From positions 5,084,001 through 5,148,000 of the forward strand of contig NZ_AP022563.1 in assembly GCF_010726645.1 (NCBI RefSeq): DNA of 64,000 nucleotides, in the 5' to 3' direction. A model generated the notes under the pieces. The model made no database searches. It was not told the origin of the DNA and worked only from the letters and a program-made list of their open reading frames with translations. Origin of the DNA: Mycolicibacterium duvalii (GTDB lineage: Bacteria > Actinomycetota > Actinomycetes > Mycobacteriales > Mycobacteriaceae). Shown piece by piece: positions 7,330 to 16,181 of the stretch. Every line of letters starts with the position of its first letter. Position 1 is the first letter of the stretch. A program made the translations under genes and the position numbers.

Positions 7330-9330
7330 ATGACCCTTGACTGGTGGACGGCGCCGTTCGAGGCGGAGGTGGTCACCAGGGCACTCGTCGCCGGCGTCGT
7401 CGCCGCGTGCCTGTGCGCGCTGGTGGGCTGCTGGATCGTGCTGCGTGGCAGTGTGTTCCTCGGCGAGGCGATGACGCACGGCATGTTGCCGGGTGTCGCC
7501 GTCGCGGCTCTGCTGGGTGTCAGCCTGATGGTCGGCGGGATGATCGCGGCATTGGCCATGGCCGTCGGTATCGCGGCCATCGGGCGTTCGTCGAAGCTGT
7601 CCTCGGATACCAGCATTGGGCTGCTGCTGGTGGGCATGCTCGCCCTGGGGGTCATCATCGTCTCGCGTTCGCAGGGCTTCGCGGTCGATCTCACCGGATT
7701 CCTGTTCGGCGATGTATTCGCCGTGAGGGCAGCAGATTTGGTTGTGCTGGCCGGAGCCCTGGCGGTTACCGCAGCGGCTGCGGCTCTCGGCCACCGTGCG
7801 TTTGTCGCGGTCACCTTCGACCCGCGCAAAGCCACCACTCTCGGACTCCGTCCGCAGCTGGCCATTTCCGCGCTGACGGTGCTGATGGCCGTGGCCATGG
7901 TGGCTTCGTTTCACGTCGTCGGGACTCTGCTGGTGCTGGGACTACTGGTCGCGCCACCGGCGACTGCCCTGGCCTGGGCTCGATCGATTCCGACGGTGAT
8001 GGTGCTCGCCGCGATGATCGGTTCGGCTGCTGTTTACCTGGGCCTCCTGCTCTCGTGGCACGCCGGGACCGCGGGTGGTGCGACCATCGCGGGAGTCGCG
8101 GTCCTGATCTTCTTCGTCTCGACGCTGGTCCGGCAGCTCGCCAACGCAACGATGCTCAAACGCACTGCAGTGGCCGCGCTTTCGCTCGGCGTCGCAGTGG
8201 GATGTGCCAGCGACGGTGCCTCTTCGCCCCCGGTGCAGTCGCTCGGCGCGGGCGAAGATGAGGTCGTGGTAGAAGGCGCCCGGGAGCTCGACGGTGCGCT
8301 GACGAGGCTGGTGCTGGTCGACCCGGAAACCGGGGACACCGCAGTCTACGATGCGATCGACGAAGCCGAGACGCGCGTCGGCTCGTTCGGGGCCGTGGAC
8401 GAGATCGCCGGTGACGGCCGATTCGCCTATCTTCGCACGGGCCAGAGCACGACCATCATCGACGCCGGCGCTTGGACGTTCGACCACGGCGATCACTATC
8501 ACTACTTCGCGAGCGACATCGGCGAAGTCGGCAGACTCGACGCCGCAGTCACCTCGGTGGGCGCGAGCAACTCCACTGTGGTCGTCGAAACCGACGGCGG
8601 TGCAGTGCGATTGCTCGACCGGGAGGAACTGGGTCGCCGCTCGGTCGAAGCCCCGGTCGGCCTGAACATCGGCGACGACGTCGTTGCCGCGGTTCCGTAC
8701 GGGACCCGGGTTGTCACGGTGGCCCGGACGGGTCGCTTGCAGGTCGTCGATGGCAGCGGCGCAACGGATCTCGCTGGTGATTGTCCCGACCCATCCTGGT
8801 CGAGGCCGACGCGGCGTGCCGTGGTGTTCGGCTGCGGCACCGGAGCGGTGCGGATAACCGGTGGGGCCGGAGATCTCACGGTGACGGCGATGCCGTTCCC
8901 GCCGGATGCCCCGCCGGAGCGGCCACAACGGATACAGCACCGGGATCGCGCAGACGTGTTCGCCGGTGTGTCCGACGGAACGGTCTGGGTGCTCGACAGT
9001 CGGCAGCGCGCGTGGACGGTCATCCCGGCGCCCGGCGCGGTAGCGGCCAACACGGGCGGTGACGGAACCGTCCTGGTGCTACACCGCGACGGCACGTTGA
9101 GCTTGTTCGACGTCGATTCCCGTACCGAGACGGCGCGGGTGCCTCTGTTCCCCGGCGCCGTTCCTGCCGCGGGGCCGCAGCCGGTGGTCGACATCGACTC
9201 TGACCGGGCCTATGTGAACAACGCCGCCGAACAGGTCGTCTACGAGGTGGACTATGCGGACGGACTACGCATCGCACGCACCCTGCACACCGAGGTCGCG
9301 CCAGGACTGATGGTGGAGACGGGACGGTGA
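7330..9330 (+). CDS. aztB: AztB zinc permease fused to an AztD-like beta-propeller
   Basis: 666 aa from the ATG at 7330 (a GTG at 7321 is also in frame). Residues 1 to about 274 are an ABC-3 (ZnuB-like) permease with 7-8 hydrophobic helices and segments such as LRGSVFLGEAMTHGMLPG. At residue 275 an internal MLKRTAVAALSLG segment looks like a lipoprotein signal ending in a cysteine at 292 (AVGC). The remaining ~375 residues resemble the AztD zinc chaperone: repeated beta-propeller-like strands, a His-rich FDHGDHYHYF at 384-393, and a Cys pair (GDCPDP, FGCGTG). No stop separates the two parts. The internal ATG at 8152 could alternatively start a separate lipoprotein. Overlaps aztC by 4 bp. Confidence 0.85.
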   Translation: MTLDWWTAPFEAEVVTRALVAGVVAACLCALVGCWIVLRGSVFLGEAMTHGMLPGVAVAALLGVSLMVGGMIAALAMAVGIAAIGRSSKLSSDTSIGLLLVGMLALGVIIVSRSQGFAVDLTGFLFGDVFAVRAADLVVLAGALAVTAAAAALGHRAFVAVTFDPRKATTLGLRPQLAISALTVLMAVAMVASFHVVGTLLVLGLLVAPPATALAWARSIPTVMVLAAMIGSAAVYLGLLLSWHAGTAGGATIAGVAVLIFFVSTLVRQLANATMLKRTAVAALSLGVAVGCASDGASSPPVQSLGAGEDEVVVEGARELDGALTRLVLVDPETGDTAVYDAIDEAETRVGSFGAVDEIAGDGRFAYLRTGQSTTIIDAGAWTFDHGDHYHYFASDIGEVGRLDAAVTSVGASNSTVVVETDGGAVRLLDREELGRRSVEAPVGLNIGDDVVAAVPYGTRVVTVARTGRLQVVDGSGATDLAGDCPDPSWSRPTRRAVVFGCGTGAVRITGGAGDLTVTAMPFPPDAPPERPQRIQHRDRADVFAGVSDGTVWVLDSRQRAWTVIPAPGAVAANTGGDGTVLVLHRDGTLSLFDVDSRTETARVPLFPGAVPAAGPQPVVDIDSDRAYVNNAAEQVVYEVDYADGLRIARTLHTEVAPGLMVETGR

Positions 9331-10235
9331 ATCGTTCGCCGCAGGTCTGGATCGTCGCGCTGATCGCTGGGTTGGTCACCGCATGTGGCGGCAACACCGG
9401 TGCCGGTACGGAGATCATCGTCACCACCAACATCCTCGGTGACGTCGTTCGCAACATCGTCGGCGACGCTGCGTCCGTACGCGTCCTGATGCAGCCGAAC
9501 GCCGATCCGCACTCGTTCGGCCTCTCCGCGCAGGACGCTGCAGCGATGTCGGAGGCGGGGCTGATCATCTCCAATGGTCTGGGTCTGGAGGAGAACATCG
9601 CCCGCAACGTGCAAAGCGCGGCAGCTCAGGGTGTTCCGACGCTGGCCGTCGGCGCGCACATCGACCCGATCCAGTACGCGGAGGGCGGCACCGCCGGTGC
9701 GCCGGATCCGCACTTCTGGACCGACCCGCACCGGATGATCACCGCCGTCGATGTCATCGAGGAGGCGATCCTGCGCGACGTCGGAGGTGTCGACGCGGGA
9801 GATGTGACTTCGCACGCCGACGCCTACCGCAAGCAGCTCGACGAACTCGGCCGATCCATGGCGGCAGGCTTCGACACGATCCCCGCCGAGCGGCGCAAGC
9901 TGGTGACCAATCACCACGTACTCGGTTATCTGGCGCAGCGATTCGATTTCACCGTGATCGGTGCGATCGTTCCCAGCGGTACCACGCTGGCCGCGCCGAG
10001 CCCCTCTGACTTGCAGTCCTTGGTGGGGGCCATCAGGTCGGCGCGCGTCCCCGCGATCTTTGTCGACTCCTCGCAGCCCGAGCGCCTGGCGCGGGTGCTT
10101 GCCGACGACGCGGGCATCGATGTCCGCATCGTCGCGCTCTACAGCGAATCGCTCGGTCCACCGGGCACGCCGGGCGCGACGTATCTGGACATGATGCGCG
10201 CGAACACCGACGCCATAGTCAGCGGTCTGCGATGA
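9327..10235 (+). CDS. aztC: Zinc ABC transporter substrate-binding lipoprotein (AztC)
   Basis: 302-aa cluster A-I binding protein. The N-terminal signal ends in the lipobox LVTACGG (Cys about residue 20), giving a membrane-anchored lipoprotein. Likely metal ligands are His in ADPHSFG, His in PDPHFWTDP, His in TNHHVLGYL and Asp in FVDSSQ, the full three-His-plus-Asp zinc set. It lacks the long His-rich loop of ZnuA, as in AztC, which receives zinc from AztD. The GTG start overlaps the previous stop (GTGA). Confidence 0.9.
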   Translation: MNRSPQVWIVALIAGLVTACGGNTGAGTEIIVTTNILGDVVRNIVGDAASVRVLMQPNADPHSFGLSAQDAAAMSEAGLIISNGLGLEENIARNVQSAAAQGVPTLAVGAHIDPIQYAEGGTAGAPDPHFWTDPHRMITAVDVIEEAILRDVGGVDAGDVTSHADAYRKQLDELGRSMAAGFDTIPAERRKLVTNHHVLGYLAQRFDFTVIGAIVPSGTTLAAPSPSDLQSLVGAIRSARVPAIFVDSSQPERLARVLADDAGIDVRIVALYSESLGPPGTPGATYLDMMRANTDAIVSGLR

Positions 10236-10266
10236 GCGCAGACAGCAGCTTCGGAAGGGAGCAACC

Positions 10267-11463
10267 ATGAAAAGTACGCGGTGGCTGTACCGCGTCGGAG
10301 CACTGTCGTGCACCGCCGCACTCCTGGTGGCGTGCGGGGGCGACAACGAGACCGCCGACGGCACCGGTCCGGCGACCGAGACCCCCGCCGAGGGGGTCAG
10401 CTTCGAGGAGCCCCTGGTGGTCACATACGACGGCGGTCTGTATGTCCTGGATGGTGCGACCCTCGAAGTGCGGGAGGATATTCCCCTCGACGGATTTCTG
10501 CGGGTCAACCCGGCAGGTGACGAGTCGCATGTGCTGGTCACCACCGACGAGGGCTTCCGAATCCTGGATGCCGGCAAGGGCCAGTTGACCGACGACACGT
10601 TCCCCGCGGCTGAGGCCGGTCACGTGGTCGCGCACGGTGAACGCACGGTGTTGTTCGCCGACGGCAGCGGCGAGATCACCGCGTTCGACCCACACGATCT
10701 GGGTGACGGCATGCCCGAGACCGAGAAGTTCACCACGCCGCAGCCCCACCACGGTGTCGCCGTGGTCCTGTCCGACGGCACGCTGGTGCACAGCCTCGGT
10801 GATCCCGAGAGCCGTACGGGCGCGGTTGCGCTGCAGGGAGACCGCGAGATCGCTCGCAACGACGACTGTCCCGGACTGCATGGTGAAACAGTGGTCGCGG
10901 ACGAAGCGGTCGTCCTCGGCTGCGAGAACGGAGCACTCATCTACGCGGGTGGACAGTTCACCAAAGTGCCCAGCCCCACACCCTACGGCCGCATCGGAAA
11001 CATCAAGGGACATAGTGATTCTCCGGTGGCTTTGGGGGATATGAAGATCGACGAGGACGCTGAACTGGAACGTCCAGAGCAGTTCTCGCTGATCGACACG
11101 ACCACCGACACGCTGAACATCGTCGACCTGCCCGCGTCGGTGAGCTACTCGTTCCGGTCGCTGGCCCGCGGTCCGCAGGCGGAGGCCCTGATCCTGGGGA
11201 CAGACGGCAGGCTCTACGTGTTCGACCCGGTGACCGGAGACACGATCAAAACCGTCGATGTCACCGGCCCGTGGACCGAACCGGACGACTGGCAGGACCC
11301 TCGCCCGACCGCGTTCAGCCGTGACGACGCGGTCTATGTGGCGGATCCGGCCACCAGGCAGATTCACCTGGTCGACGTGCAGGCCGGGACGGTCACCGCG
11401 TCGGCGACGCTGGAGCAGACCCCCAACGAGGTCAGCGGCGCAGTCGGACATCACCACCACTGA
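10267..11463 (+). CDS. aztD: AztD-type zinc metallochaperone lipoprotein
   Basis: 398 aa. A signal with lipobox LLVACGG is followed by an acidic linker and a beta-propeller-like repeat domain. Histidines cluster at AGHVVAHGE, PQPHHG and HSDSP, and the protein ends in GHHHH just before the stop, a natural four-His tail. The pair GLHGETVV / LGCENGA parallels the Cys-containing region of the AztB-fused domain, so the two are paralogues. AztD proteins hand zinc to AztC outside the membrane. Last gene of the azt run; an AAGGGAG ribosome site precedes the ATG. Confidence 0.87.
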   Translation: MKSTRWLYRVGALSCTAALLVACGGDNETADGTGPATETPAEGVSFEEPLVVTYDGGLYVLDGATLEVREDIPLDGFLRVNPAGDESHVLVTTDEGFRILDAGKGQLTDDTFPAAEAGHVVAHGERTVLFADGSGEITAFDPHDLGDGMPETEKFTTPQPHHGVAVVLSDGTLVHSLGDPESRTGAVALQGDREIARNDDCPGLHGETVVADEAVVLGCENGALIYAGGQFTKVPSPTPYGRIGNIKGHSDSPVALGDMKIDEDAELERPEQFSLIDTTTDTLNIVDLPASVSYSFRSLARGPQAEALILGTDGRLYVFDPVTGDTIKTVDVTGPWTEPDDWQDPRPTAFSRDDAVYVADPATRQIHLVDVQAGTVTASATLEQTPNEVSGAVGHHHH

Positions 11464-11547
11464 GCGCTGAATGTGGGACGGTCGTCCGGTTCGGTCCACG
11501 GGCGGAGGACGTGACGCATCAAGCGACACGAGATGTGCTCAAGCTAT

Positions 11548-11562
11548 TGCAAACGGTTATCG
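11548..11562. promoter_or_regulatory. Weak Zur-like site upstream of the second metal ABC operon
   Basis: TGCAAACGGTTATCG matches the 7294 site at about 11 of 15 positions. It lies directly upstream of the GTG at 11570, close enough that the mRNA would be leaderless if the site overlaps the promoter. The neighbouring AACGGTTATCGTT is itself near-palindromic and could be a site for a different regulator. Confidence 0.4.
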
Positions 11563-11569
11563 TTATCGG

Positions 11570-12565
11570 GTGATCTCCGCTCGTGTACGACTCCGTCGGC
11601 TCGCCGCCGGTGCACTGCTCACCCTCCCGTTCGCACTGTCCGCATGCTCGGCGGCCGACGAGGGCGCCACCTCGGCACCTCCGCCAACGAGCAGCGACTG
11701 TCCGGCGGCACCGGTCAAGGTCGTCGTGAGCGTCGACCAGTGGGGCGACATCGTCTCCCAGCTGGGCGGCCAGTGCGCGACGGTGACCACGATCGTCGCC
11801 AGTTCGTCGGTGGACCCCCATGACTTCGAACCCGCGCCCCGCGATGCCGCGCTGTTCGAAGCAGCGCAACTGGTCGTCCTCAACGGCGGCCATTACGACG
11901 AGTGGGCGGTGAAGCTGGCGGCCACGTCGGCCCCTGATGCGCCCGTGGTCAACGCGCTGGAAGCCAGTGGCCTCGGTGACCAGGACCACGGCCATGAGCA
12001 TGGCCCCGACGATGGCCACGACCACGCCGGGGACACCAACCCCCACGTCTGGTACGACCCGGGTGCCGTGACCGCCGTCGCGGACAACGTCACCGCAGAG
12101 CTGAAACGACTCTCGCCGGAGGCGGCGGACTACTTCGGCGAACGCCGGTCCGCATTCGCGGCCTCGCTGACGTCGTATGACGAGCAGATCGCCTCGATCA
12201 AGGCAGGCGCATCCGGAAAGACCTATGCTGCCACGGAGAGCGTGTTCGACGACATGGCGGCTGCGGTCGGTCTGCAGAACCGGACGCCCGAGGGCTATCA
12301 GGCGGCGTCGGCCAACGAGACAGAACCATCGCCCGCCGATCTCGACGCGTTCCTGCGACTGCTCGGGGACAGGGGTGTCGATGTGTTGATCTACAACACT
12401 CAGACCGAAGGCTCGGTGCCGGAACAGATCCGCAGTGCCGCTGAGGATGCGGGGGTTCCGGTGGTCGAGGTCACCGAAACGCTTCCCCCCGATGCCGAAT
12501 CGTTCCAGACGTGGCAGATGAGCCAACTCAGATCGCTCGCCGGGGCGTTGGGTGTCTCAGACTGA
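11570..12565 (+). CDS. Metal (Zn/Mn) ABC transporter substrate-binding lipoprotein
   Basis: 331 aa from a GTG at 11570, chosen because a basic signal peptide ending in lipobox ALSACSA follows at once. A cluster A-I metal-binding protein: His in VDPHDFEP, His in TNPHVWYDP. The third ligand position reads AATESVFDD (Glu instead of His) and the fourth region reads IYNTQTEG (no clear Asp). Between them is a His-rich loop, DQDHGHEHG and GHDHAGD, typical of zinc importers. So the loop says zinc while the site looks altered. First gene of an overlapping three-gene ABC operon. Confidence 0.88.
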   Translation: MISARVRLRRLAAGALLTLPFALSACSAADEGATSAPPPTSSDCPAAPVKVVVSVDQWGDIVSQLGGQCATVTTIVASSSVDPHDFEPAPRDAALFEAAQLVVLNGGHYDEWAVKLAATSAPDAPVVNALEASGLGDQDHGHEHGPDDGHDHAGDTNPHVWYDPGAVTAVADNVTAELKRLSPEAADYFGERRSAFAASLTSYDEQIASIKAGASGKTYAATESVFDDMAAAVGLQNRTPEGYQAASANETEPSPADLDAFLRLLGDRGVDVLIYNTQTEGSVPEQIRSAAEDAGVPVVEVTETLPPDAESFQTWQMSQLRSLAGALGVSD

Positions 12566-13325
12566 GACAGCCCTGGCGTTCAATGACGTCAGCGTTGTCC
12601 GCGGCGGCCGCACCGTATGGTCGGAAGCGACATTCGACATCCCCGCCGGCGCGGTGGTCGCCGTCATCGGAACGAACGGCTCCGGCAAAACCACCCTGCT
12701 TCAGGTCGTCCTCGGTCTGATGCCGTGTGCCACCGGCCGTGTGGAGGTGTTCGGTCAGCCGCCCGGCACGGCCAACGACCAGATCGGCTACGTCCCGCAG
12801 AACTACGCGGCTACCGTCGGCGAGGCGATTCGGGCGCGCGACGCGGTGATGCTCGGTCTGAACGGCCACCGCTGGGGCTTCGGCCGCACGTCGCGGGCCG
12901 ACCGCCGGCGCGTCGACGAGGCGCTCGAAGCCGTCGCCGCCACCGCGTTCGCCGACCGGCGCCTGTCGCAGTTGTCGGGCGGTCAGCGTCAGCGGGTGGC
13001 CCTCGCCGAGGCGCTGGTCGGCCACCCGCGGATGGTGATCCTCGATGAGCCCTTGGCGTCCCTGGACCTCAAGAGCCAGCAGGAACTGGTCAGCCTGGTG
13101 CAACGGGTCAACCGTGACTTCGACGTCACCGTCCTGCTCGTCGCCCACGACCTGAACCCGCTTCTGCCGATCTTGACCGGGGCGGTCTACCTGCTCGACG
13201 GGCATGCCCACTATGACTCGGTGGAGGGTGTTGTGGACGCCACCCTGCTCACCCACCTGTACGGCACACAGGTCGATGTCGTTCACACGCCGCAGGGTGA
13301 GCTGTACGTTCGGCGGTCCTCATGA
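12552..13325 (+). CDS. znuC: Metal ABC transporter ATP-binding protein (ZnuC-like)
   Basis: 257-aa ABC ATPase with Walker A GTNGSGKTT, Q-loop GYVPQNYA, signature LSGGQRQRV, Walker B MVILDEPLASLD and switch region LLVAHDL. Powers the permease encoded immediately downstream. The GTG start lies 14 bp inside the end of the binding-protein gene, and the stop overlaps the permease start (ATGA), so the three genes are translated together. Confidence 0.9.
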   Translation: MSQTETALAFNDVSVVRGGRTVWSEATFDIPAGAVVAVIGTNGSGKTTLLQVVLGLMPCATGRVEVFGQPPGTANDQIGYVPQNYAATVGEAIRARDAVMLGLNGHRWGFGRTSRADRRRVDEALEAVAATAFADRRLSQLSGGQRQRVALAEALVGHPRMVILDEPLASLDLKSQQELVSLVQRVNRDFDVTVLLVAHDLNPLLPILTGAVYLLDGHAHYDSVEGVVDATLLTHLYGTQVDVVHTPQGELYVRRSS

Positions 13326-14185
13326 CGACGACGCTCGTAGCTCTGGGCTACCAGGAGAACTGGTGGCAGATTCTCTCGTCGAGCTTCATGCGCAACGCGT
13401 TGATCGGCGGCACCATCGTCGCGGTGGCCGCCGGACTGATCGGCTACTTCGTGGTGGTCCGCAGCACCTCGTTCGCCGCGCACGCACTCGCCCACATCGG
13501 ACTGCCCGGCGCCACCGGTGCCGTGCTGGTCGGCATGCCGGTCGCGATCGGGTTGGGCATCTTCTGCGTCGGCGGCGCCCTGGTCATAGGTGCCCTCGGA
13601 CGCCGCGCCGGGGACCGAGAGGTCGCCACCGGCACCGTGCTGGCGATGGCCACGGCACTGGGCCTCTTGTTCAACTCCCTGGCCACGCGTAGTTCCAGCA
13701 CGATGACCAACATCCTGTTCGGGAACCTGCTCGCGATCACCGACGAACAAATCGTGTCGTTTACGGTGTTGCTTGCCGTGCTGGCCGTGAGCATCGCCGT
13801 GATCTACCGACCGCTGCTCTTCACGTCGGTCAACGCTCAAGTCGCCGAGGCGCGCGGCGTCCCGGTGCGGGGACTGTCCATCATCTTCATGGTCCTGTTG
13901 GGCCTCACGGTCACGATGGCCGTGCAGGCGGTCGGCACCCTACTGCTCTTCGCGCTGGTGGTCACGCCCGCTGCAGCGGCGATCATGCTGACTCCGCGCC
14001 CGGCGCTGGCCATCGCGGTCTCGACGGCGATCAGCCTGCTCGCAGTGTGGCTGGGGCTGGCGTTGTCGGCAATCTTCAACGCACCGCCCAGTTTCGTCAT
14101 CGTCACCATCGCATGCGGCGTGTGGGCTGTGGTGTGGGTCCTCCGCCGTGAGCGGTCATCCGCCGATCGGGTGTTGACGGCGTAG
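13322..14185 (+). CDS. znuB: Metal ABC transporter permease (ZnuB-like)
   Basis: 287-aa ABC-3 family permease with about eight hydrophobic segments and family-type sequences SFAAHALAHIGLPGATGAVLVG and TVTMAVQAVGTLLLFALVVTP. Forms the membrane channel of the second metal importer. Unlike aztB it has no extra C-terminal domain and ends normally. Followed by a 44-bp gap and then a LacI-type regulator. Confidence 0.9.
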   Translation: MTTTLVALGYQENWWQILSSSFMRNALIGGTIVAVAAGLIGYFVVVRSTSFAAHALAHIGLPGATGAVLVGMPVAIGLGIFCVGGALVIGALGRRAGDREVATGTVLAMATALGLLFNSLATRSSSTMTNILFGNLLAITDEQIVSFTVLLAVLAVSIAVIYRPLLFTSVNAQVAEARGVPVRGLSIIFMVLLGLTVTMAVQAVGTLLLFALVVTPAAAAIMLTPRPALAIAVSTAISLLAVWLGLALSAIFNAPPSFVIVTIACGVWAVVWVLRRERSSADRVLTA

Positions 14186-14229
14186 ACCGCAACCCACACT
14201 GCCGACGGTGTGCGCTAGCCTCCGGGAGC

Positions 14230-15324
14230 ATGCCCAGGAGTCCCACGCCGCGCCGGCGGGCCACCTTGGCTTCGTTGGCCGCCGAGCTCAAGATCTCGCG
14301 GACCACGGTCTCCAACGCCTACAACCGCCCCGACCAGCTGTCGGCGGAGTTGCGCGAGCGGGTGCTCTCGACGGCCAAGCGGCTCGGCTACCCCGGCCCC
14401 GACCCGGTGGCGCGCTCGCTGCGGACCCGCAGAGCCGGGGCGGTCGGCCTGCTGACCACCGAGCCGTTGAACTACAGCTTCAGTGACCCGGCAGCGTTGG
14501 ATTTCGTTGCAGGACTGGCCGAATCGTGCGAGGCGGCCGGGCAGGGCCTACTCCTGGTCGCGGTCGGACCGAACCGCAGCGTCAGCGAGGGCTCGGCGGC
14601 GGTGCTGGCCGCCGGCGTCGACGGATTCGTCGTCTACTCGGCCTCCGACGACGACCCCTACCTGCCCTCGGTATTGCAGCGTCAGCTGCCGGTGGTCGTG
14701 GTCGACCAACCCAAGGGCGTCGCGGGCGCGTCGTGGGTGGGTATCGACGACCGAGCCGCGATGCGCGCTCTGGCGGAGTACGTGATCGAGCTGGGGCATC
14801 GTGAGATCGCGCTGCTGACAATGCGATTGGATCGCGCTCGGCCACCGGGCGGCCCCGGCCCGGCGCTGGCCGACACCGGCCGGCTGCGCAATCCCGCGTT
14901 CGGGGTGCAGGCCGAACGGATCGGTGGGGTGTGCGACGCGATGGCCGCCGCGGGTCTGGATCCGGGTGCGCTGACCATCGTCGAGAGCTACGACCACGGG
15001 CCGGCCTCCGGCGGCGCCGCGGCAGAGGTCGCGCTGCGGTCCAACGCGAACCTGACGGCGTTGATGTGCACCGCCGACGTACTGGCGCTCTCGGCGATGG
15101 ACCACCTGCGGGCACGCGGCATCTACGTGCCGGGCCAGATGACCGTCACCGGATTCGACGGCGTGCCGGAGGCGTTGCGCCGCGGCCTGACGACGGTCGT
15201 GCAGCCCAGTGTCGACAAGGGCAGACGGGCAGGCGAACTGCTGCACCTACGGTCGGGAGTCCCGGTCGTCGAGGTGTTGACCACCGAAGTGGTGCGCGGC
15301 CGGACTGCAGGTCCGCCGGCCTAG
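14230..15324 (+). CDS. LacI-family transcriptional regulator (Rv3575c-like)
   Basis: 364 aa. The N-terminal LacI helix-turn-helix is seen at TLASLAAELKISRTTVSNAYN, with the hinge helix around RVLSTAKRLGYPGPDPVARSLR. A periplasmic-binding-like sensor domain follows (GLLTTEP, VDGFVVYSAS, TVTGFDGVPEA, TTVVQPSVDKGRRAGELL). Orthologous position to Rv3575c, next to kstR. The ligand is unknown and no sugar genes are adjacent. Convergent with kstR. Confidence 0.88.
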   Translation: MPRSPTPRRRATLASLAAELKISRTTVSNAYNRPDQLSAELRERVLSTAKRLGYPGPDPVARSLRTRRAGAVGLLTTEPLNYSFSDPAALDFVAGLAESCEAAGQGLLLVAVGPNRSVSEGSAAVLAAGVDGFVVYSASDDDPYLPSVLQRQLPVVVVDQPKGVAGASWVGIDDRAAMRALAEYVIELGHREIALLTMRLDRARPPGGPGPALADTGRLRNPAFGVQAERIGGVCDAMAAAGLDPGALTIVESYDHGPASGGAAAEVALRSNANLTALMCTADVLALSAMDHLRARGIYVPGQMTVTGFDGVPEALRRGLTTVVQPSVDKGRRAGELLHLRSGVPVVEVLTTEVVRGRTAGPPA

Positions 15325-15341
15325 CGGGCAGCTGCGCACCG

Positions 15342-16046
15342 TCAGATCTTGGGCTGCTCGCCGTCTCCGATGAGCAGGCGCACGGCCAGGTCGAGCCGCT
15401 TGGCGACGTCGGTGGCCGACGCCCGGCGGGTCAGCCAGGCCAGTAGATTGCTCAGCCAGACATCGGAGATCACCCGGGCGATGTGGTACTGGTCCTCCGT
15501 CGGCTCGCCATCGCTCATCGCGCGCGCGAACATCGAGTCCATCAGCTTGCCGACATGGTCGACCTCGCCGGCCGCCGATGCGTCGGCGAACACGAACGCG
15601 CGCGTCATCGCCTCGGTCAGCAGCGGGTTGCGCTGCATCGCGCGGTTGAGTTTGCCGACCATGATGTTGAGCCGCTGATAGGCGGTGGCGCCGGCCGGGA
15701 ATGCCGACCGGTCGGTCTTGGCGTCGATACGTTCGAACTCCCGTCCGAGCGCGGAGACCAGCAGGTGAACCTTGGACGGGAAATAGCGGTACAGGGTGCC
15801 GACCGCGACATCGGCGCGTTCGGCCACCGCGCGCATCTGAACCGCCTCGTAGCCACCCTTGGAGGCGATCGCCAGCGTGGCGTCCAGGATGCGCTTGCGG
15901 CGCTCCCGCTGCGCTTCCGAACCCAACTCCGACTCGGCCAGCACCGCGACGTTCATCACCTGCCGTGGCCGCGAGTCGGACTCGGAGCCGGCGGACTCGC
16001 GCGCAGGCGTCGGCGACACCTTCGCTGACTCAGACGTCCCGGACAT
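15342..16046 (-). CDS. kstR: KstR, TetR-family repressor of cholesterol catabolism
   Basis: 234 aa from the ATG at 16046; M. tuberculosis KstR aligns from about VAVLAESELGSEAQRERRK, so an internal ATG at 15956 is an alternative start. The TetR helix-turn-helix is at MRAVAERADVAVGTLYRYFPSK. Represses the side-chain and ring A/B genes and is released by 3-oxo-steroid-CoA ligands. A perfect KstR palindrome lies upstream at 16127-16140, consistent with autoregulation and control of divergent fadE34. Confidence 0.96.
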   Translation of the reverse strand: MSGTSESAKVSPTPARESAGSESDSRPRQVMNVAVLAESELGSEAQRERRKRILDATLAIASKGGYEAVQMRAVAERADVAVGTLYRYFPSKVHLLVSALGREFERIDAKTDRSAFPAGATAYQRLNIMVGKLNRAMQRNPLLTEAMTRAFVFADASAAGEVDHVGKLMDSMFARAMSDGEPTEDQYHIARVISDVWLSNLLAWLTRRASATDVAKRLDLAVRLLIGDGEQPKI

Positions 16047-16126
16047 GCGACCTGCGGCTCCTCACTCGATTCGCGGCGTGCGCTGCTGCAACGGCGGTCG
16101 ACTTGACTGTCGAGCGCTGGCACTAT

Positions 16127-16140
16127 TAGAACACGTTCTA
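16127..16140. promoter_or_regulatory. KstR operator (kstR / fadE34)
   Basis: TAGAACACGTTCTA, a perfect 14-bp palindrome that fits TnnAACnnGTTnnA exactly. It sits in the divergent gap between kstR and fadE34. Confidence 0.93.
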
Positions 16141-16181
16141 GTGAGAAGCACCGTCTTCTCCCCCAAACGCTAGGAGTCACG

